Shown piece by piece: positions 1-4,019 of a DNA stretch of 6,952 nt; position 1 is the stretch's first letter; every line of letters begins with the position of its first letter. The notes under the pieces are model-generated. The model made no database searches. It saw only the letters and a program-made list of their open reading frames with translations, and had not been told where the DNA came from. A program made the translations under genes and the position numbers. The stretch comes from Candidatus Coatesiibacteriota bacterium (lineage in GTDB: Bacteria > RBG-13-66-14), in NCBI GenBank assembly GCA_030631385.1, contig DAOVLG010000086.1, forward strand, positions 1-6,952, written 5' to 3'.

Positions 1-400
1 CCGCGAGGATCCGCCTGGCCTTGTCCTGAACGTCTTTCCGGGTGCCGCCGTACAGCCGGGCGGCGTAGATCAGGTTCTCCCACGGCGAGAGTTTTTTGAA
101 GAAGGCGGCGTCCACCGAGACCCGGGTGATCATCCGCTTGACCCGGGCCGCCTCCTTGACGACGTCGTAGCCGAAGATGCGCAGCTCGCCCTCATCGGGC
201 AGAAGCAGGGTCGAGAACAGCCGCACCAGGGTGCTCTTCCCCGAGCCGTTGGGGCCGATGATGCCGTAGATGGCGCCGCGGGCGATGTCGAGGTTGATTC
301 CGGTCAGGGCCCGGGTCTCAATCCGTTTGCCCCTCTTGCGTTTGTGGAAGGTCTTGGAGAGCCCGTTGCAGTACAGGGCGCGTCCATTCGTAGAACTCAT
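1..400 (-). CDS. ABC transporter ATP-binding protein, N-terminal part (cut by window edge)
   Basis: This is the first 133 codons of a nucleotide-binding subunit that would hydrolyse ATP on the cytoplasmic side of an ABC transporter. The rest lies beyond the window. I translated it from the minus strand. It starts with ATG at 398-400, preceded by a strong AGGAGG Shine-Dalgarno (405-410, 4-nt spacing). A basic N-terminal stretch (KRKRGKR, about residues 20-26) precedes the first strands. Walker A is GPNGSGKST at residues 49-57. The segment before the alpha-helical domain reads RVSVDAAFFKKLSPWENL (93-110). The usual Q-loop glutamine is not visible there; Val or Ser occupies the place. Signature, Walker B and H-loop lie outside. 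The 'LSPWENL.YAARLYG' stretch resembles drug or polysaccharide exporter-type ATPases (ABC-2 class), but the substrate cannot be called. It lies 72 bp downstream of the GNAT gene on the same strand, so co-transcription is plausible. Confidence 0.93.
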   Translation of the reverse strand, partial: MSSTNGRALYCNGLSKTFHKRKRGKRIETRALTGINLDIARGAIYGIIGPNGSGKSTLVRLFSTLLLPDEGELRIFGYDVVKEAARVKRMITRVSVDAAFFKKLSPWENLIYAARLYGGTRKDVQDKARRILA

Positions 401-472
401 CTCTCCTCCTCGGGACTCCCGCAGCCTTCCGGACGGGGGAGCCGGTTGATCTGATTTCCGCGATTGGAAGCT

Positions 473-1438
473 CTAAGCGGTATCATCGGACTCCTCCTTT
501 CTCTTCGTGTAACACAGCCAGGGTTTCATGGGTTTGAAGCCCAGCTTGCGGTTGATCTTCAGAATCGCCTCGTTGTGCTGCTCGTTGCCGGTGACGATGG
601 CCGGTACTCCCGTCGCCTTCGCCCGGTCCATGCTCGCGTACTTGAGGGCGGTGGCGACGCCGCGGTGGCGGTAGGGTGCGCGGGTGCCGGTGTTAACGAC
701 GACGGCGTTCCGCTTCAGGCCCGCGGGGAAAACGAGCACGGTGAGACCGACGAACTCGTCCCCTTCGAGAGCCAGCATTATCGCCTCAACCCGATGTGCC
801 GGCGCGCCCATCTTCCGCCGCCATTCCTCGAGGTCGGCCTTCTTGTACTCGACGGTGCCGGGCATGTCGTAGCTGATCTCCTCGTAGAGCTCCCAGAGCT
901 TTCGCTCCTTGTCCGGATCGCTTAGCTCGCCGTAGGTCGCCAGCCGGCAGCCCTGCTCATCTATCTTCGCCAGCGCAGAATCGTGGTCGGCGGGCGGTCG
1001 GTAGTTTTTCAGGTCCAGCTTGGAGCAGAGTTCGGTCTCCTGGTGGACGAAGCCGCGCCGCTGGAGCCAGTCCCGCGCGTACCCCCCATCATCCATGCAT
1101 CCGGTGAGGAGCCTCCGCCAGTTCAGGTAAGCGGTGTGGTGTTCGATCAGGTCCATGAGCGCCCGGCCGTGGCCCCTGCCGCGGTGCTCCGGATGGACGA
1201 TGACCTCCAGCTCGAAGACGCCGGGCTCGGCGCAGGAGAGGTCGCGGGAGGAGATTTGGGCGTAGCCTACGATCTCGCTGGCCTCTTCGGTGACGAACTC
1301 CTGCAAATACATCTCCTTGCGCAGCTTATCCCGCCGGTAGCGCGCGTTCTCCTCATCCTCCGGCCAGTCGGGGTAGCTCAGGTTGCAGATCTCCACCAGC
1401 CGGGGCAGGTCTTGTTCTTTGAATCGTCTAATCCTCAT
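473..1438 (-). CDS. Tandem-domain GNAT family N-acetyltransferase
   Basis: A 321-residue cytosolic protein with two GNAT folds in a row, expected to transfer an acyl group from acyl-CoA to an amine. The substrate is unknown. In the N-terminal domain (about 1-145) the acetyl-CoA pyrophosphate loop is HRGRGHG (85-91), following the strand ELEVIVHP, and the domain ends in the typical 'L..RGF' (125-130). In the C-terminal domain (about 165-315) the loop is RHRGVA (257-262), followed by NEAILKINRKLGF (289-301), the classic GNAT motif-B ending. Double-GNAT proteins include the mycothiol synthase MshD type, but two domains alone do not show that activity. The start is ATG with a weak upstream GGGA (within TTTAGGGATAAACC). 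The stop is TAG. Only 33 nt separate the start from an intrinsic terminator on the same strand (1472-1502), so the gene appears to depend on readthrough. The ABC ATPase follows downstream. Confidence 0.93.
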   Translation of the reverse strand: MRIRRFKEQDLPRLVEICNLSYPDWPEDEENARYRRDKLRKEMYLQEFVTEEASEIVGYAQISSRDLSCAEPGVFELEVIVHPEHRGRGHGRALMDLIEHHTAYLNWRRLLTGCMDDGGYARDWLQRRGFVHQETELCSKLDLKNYRPPADHDSALAKIDEQGCRLATYGELSDPDKERKLWELYEEISYDMPGTVEYKKADLEEWRRKMGAPAHRVEAIMLALEGDEFVGLTVLVFPAGLKRNAVVVNTGTRAPYRHRGVATALKYASMDRAKATGVPAIVTGNEQHNEAILKINRKLGFKPMKPWLCYTKRKEESDDTA

Positions 1439-1471
1439 GGTTTATCCCTAAAGGGTTTCGTTTTCGGTAAG

Positions 1472-1502
1472 AAAAAACCGCCGCCGGATTTCCCGGCGGC
1501 GG
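1472..1502 (-). terminator. Strong intrinsic terminator just upstream of the GNAT gene
   Basis: On the minus strand a perfect 10-bp GC stem (arms 1493-1502 and 1478-1487) with a 5-nt GAAAT loop is followed immediately by six T residues (1472-1477). This is a textbook Rho-independent terminator for leftward transcription. The other direction lacks a T-run. It cannot serve tadA, which runs rightward, so it acts on RNA started at the minus promoter at 1736-1765. It lies 33 nt before the GNAT start codon. Confidence 0.88.
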
Positions 1503-1529
1503 CTGTTGCCCATATTCAGGGCCACAATA

Positions 1530-1685
1530 TTAAGTAGGCCCTCTTCGCCGTCGGGGTACACTCCGGGCATCGAAAACATCTCCGGTAGGCACGTTCTGCC
1601 GCACCTGGGCCGGCCATACAGCGTACGCGCCGCTGTAGACCGCCATCGGCAGAGAGCCGCGGAGTTTTTGGTCCCGGATAATCAT
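1530..1685 (-). CDS. Candidate 51-residue small protein or leader peptide
   Basis: This short ORF lies between a good promoter and a strong terminator on the minus strand. Its ATG (1683-1685) is preceded by AAGAGGG (GAGG at 1691-1694, 5-nt spacing), and it ends at TAA (1530-1532), 27 nt before the terminator stem. The peptide begins MIIRDQKLRGSLPMAVYSG. It has no clear signal peptide or membrane segment and ends in a run of four arginines (residues 45-48; codons CGA CGG CGA AGA, at 1542-1553), then Gly-Pro-Thr. Codons 1-34 show GC-rich third positions like the neighbouring genes; codons 35-51 do not. From about 1579 the +1 frame looks more coding. I recognise no family. It could be a real small protein, a regulatory leader peptide for the GNAT gene, or chance within a structured RNA. 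No other gene could be supported in the 378-bp GNAT-tadA interval. Confidence 0.4.
   Translation of the reverse strand: MIIRDQKLRGSLPMAVYSGAYAVWPAQVRQNVPTGDVFDARSVPRRRRGPT
1611..1642 (-). repeat. Stable hairpin inside the GNAT leader
   Basis: A perfect 7-bp inverted repeat (TACAGCG / CGCTGTA, arms 1617-1623 and 1631-1637, 7-nt loop) lies in the middle of the leader. In minus-strand RNA it extends by about five more pairs, including one G-U, across a one-base bulge (1611-1615 with 1638-1642). It lies within the 51-codon ORF. It is consistent with a structured leader RNA, although GC-rich DNA makes hairpins by chance. Confidence 0.45.
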
Positions 1686-1710
1686 TAAGCCCTCTTCTTG
1701 TGATTACGGG

Positions 1711-1740
1711 TTGTTAGTTTACACCGTCGGCAGGTAATAT
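1711..1740 (+). promoter_or_regulatory. Candidate promoter for tadA
   Basis: On the plus strand TTGTTA (1711-1716) lies 18 bp from TAATAT (1735-1740), giving a predicted start near 1748 and a leader of about 70 nt before tadA. Its -10 shares five bases with the -10 of the leftward promoter (1736-1741), so the two could not be occupied at once. The -35 is only a moderate match. Confidence 0.4.
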
Positions 1741-1765
1741 AGTCCCGACCCGCCGGAGGTGTCAA
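1736..1765 (-). promoter_or_regulatory. Sigma-70-type promoter for the leader/GNAT transcript
   Basis: On the minus strand a consensus -35 TTGACA (1760-1765) is separated by 18 bp from TATATT (1736-1741), a close match to the -10 consensus. Transcription would start near 1729 and run left through the 51-codon ORF to the terminator at 1472-1502. In the surrounding GC-rich sequence this AT-rich pair stands out. It is the only convincing promoter upstream of the GNAT gene. Confidence 0.62.
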
Positions 1766-1816
1766 GGACATTTTCTAAAAAAAGTTCGTAACCCGTTTTC
1801 GAACAACGGATTATAA

Positions 1817-2281
1817 ATGAATCAGGACGAACGGTGGATAGAGGAGGCCCTGACCCTGGCCCGGGAGGCGGCGGAGGCGGGTGAGATACCCGTCGGCGCG
1901 GTGGTCATTTTCGAGGGTAAGGTCGTGGGCCGGGGGCGCAACCGCGTCGAGGGGCTGGCCGATCCCACCGCCCACGCCGAGCTCTTGGCCCTGCGCCAGG
2001 CCTCGATGAACCTTGGCCGCTGGCGCCTCTCCGGCTGCACGCTCTACGTTACCCTGGAGCCCTGCGCCATGTGTCTGGGGGCGTGTTTCGCCGCCCGGCT
2101 GGACCGGCTGGTTTACGGTGCCCTGTCAAAAAAGTTCGGCGCACTCGGCTCCGCCGTGGAGCTGGTCGGGGTAGAAAAGCTGAACCATCAACTTGAGGTC
2201 ACCGGCGGCGTCCGTTCCGCCGAGGCCGCAGCGTTGTTAGAGGAGTTTTTTACACGGCTTCGGGGAGGAAATCGGAATTAG
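1817..2281 (+). CDS. tadA: tRNA-specific adenosine deaminase TadA
   Basis: A 154-residue zinc deaminase that converts adenosine-34 to inosine in the wobble position of tRNA-Arg(ACG), allowing CGN decoding. Zinc-site motifs are complete. HAE is at 53-55 (His ligand, catalytic Glu55) within DPTAHAE, and PCAMC is at 82-86 (Cys83 and Cys86 ligands) within LEPCAMC. GEIPVGAVV (22-30), GRGRNR (38-43) and the C-terminal NH..EVTGGV are typical of TadA rather than of cytidine deaminases. Length is normal. One small deviation is YGALSKKFGALGS, where family members usually have an Asp in place of Ser104. The start at ATG 1817 gives the normal N-terminus, but upstream there is only a weak GGA, so the ribosome-binding site is poor. 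It is the only rightward gene here and converges with the hydrolase fragments after a 55-bp gap that shows no clear terminator. Confidence 0.96.
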   Translation: MNQDERWIEEALTLAREAAEAGEIPVGAVVIFEGKVVGRGRNRVEGLADPTAHAELLALRQASMNLGRWRLSGCTLYVTLEPCAMCLGACFAARLDRLVYGALSKKFGALGSAVELVGVEKLNHQLEVTGGVRSAEAAALLEEFFTRLRGGNRN

Positions 2282-2336
2282 TCCGTCGAGTATCTTTTCG
2301 AGGGCACCTTCCAACCGCCCAAGAGAATGTACCCCC

Positions 2337-2558
2337 CTAAGCCTGGGTTATCTCGCGCAGCCAGGCGGTAAATTCCGGATCACTCCAGTAGTCAATGTGT
2401 CTGGGCGCATTCCCCGCGGTTTCTCTCCCCAGAATAATATTTCGCGCTTCAGGCAGATTCCAGGAACTGGCGCAGACCGGATCGGCGGGGCTGACGAAGT
2501 TGTACCACTCCCCCTGGATAATCTTTGGCTTTCCCGGCATTCTCCCGACCAACGTCAT
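2337..2558 (-). pseudogene. Alpha/beta hydrolase, C-terminal piece (separate frame)
   Basis: Seventy-three codons that continue the hydrolase encoded at 2558-3028 but in a different frame (-1 relative to it). Its ATG shares one base with the upstream TGA (TGATG). The piece carries the features missing from the first part. 'YNFVSPADPV' (19-28) offers Asp26 as the acid of the triad, and 'NAPRHIDYW' (50-58) offers His54 as the base, spaced as expected for an esterase or lipase-like hydrolase. On its own it lacks the nucleophile and cannot be a working enzyme. It may be translated by stop-restart coupling, by -1 frameshifting, or be the tail of a gene broken by a one-base indel; a read error is also possible. 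It ends at TAA and converges with tadA. Confidence 0.6.
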
Positions 2559-3028
2559 CAGCCCAAGCGGTGAGTTAGATAGTTGCCGATAGTTGAATCA
2601 CCGAGGGTCTCGGAATCAAGCGGGGGGATTTCGTAACGTTCATCCAGATGATAGACATCGCCCCCTTGGAGCGACAGATAGCTGACGAGGCTGCCCCAGG
2701 AGTGGGCAATGATGTTTATTCGAGCGCCGGTGTGGCGGGCGATAATGGTACGCAAGGCCGTATGGATACACTGCGCCCACTCGTGGCTGACCGCGAAGAA
2801 GTTGTAGAATGATTCCCAGGGCCAAACACCCTGGTTAAAATTGATCTCCTCAACCGGGCCGATTCGCCAGTGACGGGCGAAACTATTGGTCCAGCTATCA
2901 TGGTGACCCCAGCCGATACCGTGAACTACGACCGTAATCGTTCCCGGTGCGCTGAACTGGGCGGCGGCTACGTCTCGGGGTTCCGTCAGCAGGCCGAGGA
3001 TAAAATCGGTAAATCGGGGTTTACGCAT
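2558..3028 (-). pseudogene. Alpha/beta hydrolase (lipase/esterase-like), N-terminal piece
   Basis: One hundred fifty-six codons forming the front half of a serine hydrolase. After an N-terminal region comes the strand and oxyanion motif TITVVVHGIGWG (30-41, His36-Gly37). The nucleophile elbow is IIAHSWGSLVS (106-116) with Ser110, reading A-H-S-W-G rather than the usual G-x-S-x-G. It stops with TGA directly after 'GNYLTHRLG', where hydrolases of this sort would continue to the Asp and His strands; these are found in the next ORF. No signal peptide is visible. An in-frame TAA three codons before the ATG rules out a longer form. The ribosome-binding site is weak (GGTAGG about 9 nt upstream). Base composition is less GC-rich than tadA or the outer-membrane gene, suggesting a different history. 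It resembles PGAP1/lipase-type esterases only in general; the substrate is unknown. Confidence 0.65.
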
Positions 3029-3057
3029 GGAAGGTTACCTACCAGGGGTCAAGGAAA

Positions 3058-3140
3058 CTAGGGGATAAAGGCCAGTTGAGGTGAATACCGCTTCAACGAT
3101 TCGGGCATCTGGCTGTACAGGCGGCCGTTATTCAAAATTA
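3058..3140 (-). pseudogene. Possible remnant of a coding sequence upstream of the hydrolase
   Basis: Reading leftward, a stop-bounded frame gives LNNGRLYSQMPESLKRYSPQ, then LAFIP and a TAG at 3058-3060. The residues look protein-like, but there is no start with a ribosome-binding site and no room for a whole gene. The frame opens at a TAA exactly where the GC-richer DNA gives way to the AT-rich SEC-C gene. It may be the tail of a gene whose front was lost when the AT-rich segment arrived, or simply chance. The remaining bases between 3029 and 3158 hold nothing else I recognise. Confidence 0.2.
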
Positions 3141-3158
3141 TTACTTATTAGTGATATT

Positions 3159-4019
3159 TTATCTTTTTTTCATTTTTGGTTTGACATGCTTCCTACTATA
3201 TTTCATATAGAATTTTTTCTCGTCTGGAGGGAAATCAGCTACTACATCTTCATAAAAAAGATATTGCCAATCAAGGATTGAACTTGTTTCTGTATATGTT
3301 GGCCCCTCTTTTATCCAGAATTGAGGACTTGATATGTCATTAAGATAGGCTAATTCTAGTGTTATGTGATAGATAAGTGTAGATAGAGCTAAGTTATTTA
3401 ATCCAACCATTATTGTATAATTTTCTGGATAACATGCACGGGGCATTAATAAAGCTTGATGAAATGGTCCACAATGTGCAAAATTAGCAGTAAGATAGTA
3501 ATAAAAGTCAGTTATAAATTCAGGCATTATCTTTTTAATTTTATGCAATACTTTTTTAGTGCTTAATTCACCTTTTTCAAACTGTTCCATTTTTTTAATA
3601 TCTTCAGTTACAATGTGTATCGTGAAGCATATTTCTAGAAAAGAGCGTAGTAGTACCCCGTGCGGGATAAATAATCCATAAGCTAAACAGTGTGTAGAGC
3701 CTAATAAAACATTAATTGCACTATTTTTTAATCCTGTAAAACCTTCATCATAAACGTCTGACACAATTGATTTTGGATAACCCTGTTCGTAATACACACC
3801 GATAATTGCATCTAAATACTCTGATATTTGGTATAAATACTTTTTTGTCTTTTTTATAAATGTTGTTTTTACTGGTTCAGAATATTTTGAAAACCACTCA
3901 AACAAATAACTCTCTTCTATCTTTCTCGGGGATATATGTAGCAAGCTGAAATACTTATTGCAACATTCTTCATAAGTTTTTCCGCTTCCACAGTAACAGA
4001 GATTACCTTCAAAGCTCAT
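3159..4019 (-). CDS. AT-rich gene for a SEC-C motif protein of unknown function
   Basis: A 286-residue, probably cytosolic protein. It starts with a SEC-C zinc-binding motif, CYCGSGKTYEECC (Cys8, Cys10, Cys19, Cys20), the short metal knuckle also found at the SecA C-terminus and in many stand-alone proteins. The rest looks mainly helical, with a lysine-rich amphipathic stretch (about 140-165). It includes LLRSFLE (123-129) and NFAHCGPFH (179-187), a spaced R..E and H pattern seen in some helical (DUF5677/HEPN-like) proteins; that resemblance is only suggestive. The C-terminus is basic (KPKMKKR). I do not recognise a function. Composition is strikingly AT-rich, with long A/T runs and AT-ending codons, against GC-rich flanks, which implies horizontal acquisition. 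The ATG overlaps the preceding gene's TAA (TAATG), so translation is probably coupled. The ribosome-binding site inside that gene's end is weak. No terminator is evident after the stop. Confidence 0.85.
   Translation of the reverse strand: MSFEGNLCYCGSGKTYEECCNKYFSLLHISPRKIEESYLFEWFSKYSEPVKTTFIKKTKKYLYQISEYLDAIIGVYYEQGYPKSIVSDVYDEGFTGLKNSAINVLLGSTHCLAYGLFIPHGVLLRSFLEICFTIHIVTEDIKKMEQFEKGELSTKKVLHKIKKIMPEFITDFYYYLTANFAHCGPFHQALLMPRACYPENYTIMVGLNNLALSTLIYHITLELAYLNDISSPQFWIKEGPTYTETSSILDWQYLFYEDVVADFPPDEKKFYMKYSRKHVKPKMKKR

Noticed and set aside
401..472. Possible terminator between the GNAT and ABC genes
   Set aside because: CTCCC/GGGAG could pair on the minus strand, but the loop is long and no T-run follows; it overlaps the ABC ribosome-binding region.
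983..1537. 184-codon plus-strand frame across the GNAT gene start and terminator
   Set aside because: It is antisense to the GNAT gene, crosses its terminator hairpin and has no protein motif or ribosome-binding site.
1506..1688. 60-codon plus-strand ORF opposite the leader ORF
   Set aside because: There is no promoter or ribosome-binding site on this strand before it, whereas the minus strand has both plus a terminator; it is best read as the mirror of the leader.
1473..1730. Leader as 6S RNA, tmRNA, SRP RNA or T-box
   Set aside because: I could not find the GGAAGGA-type SRP loop, a tmRNA CCA end with tag frame, the T-box TGGNACCGCG sequence or a 6S closing stem between its ends.
1774..1806. 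Weak terminator-like hairpin (GTTCG...CGAAC followed by T7 on the minus strand)
   Set aside because: The stem is only 5 bp, and no leftward gene lies upstream of it (tadA is on the other strand).
2282..2336. Bidirectional terminator between the convergent tadA and hydrolase genes
   Set aside because: Only a 4-bp ACCC/GGGT pairing is visible, and there is no T-run on either strand.
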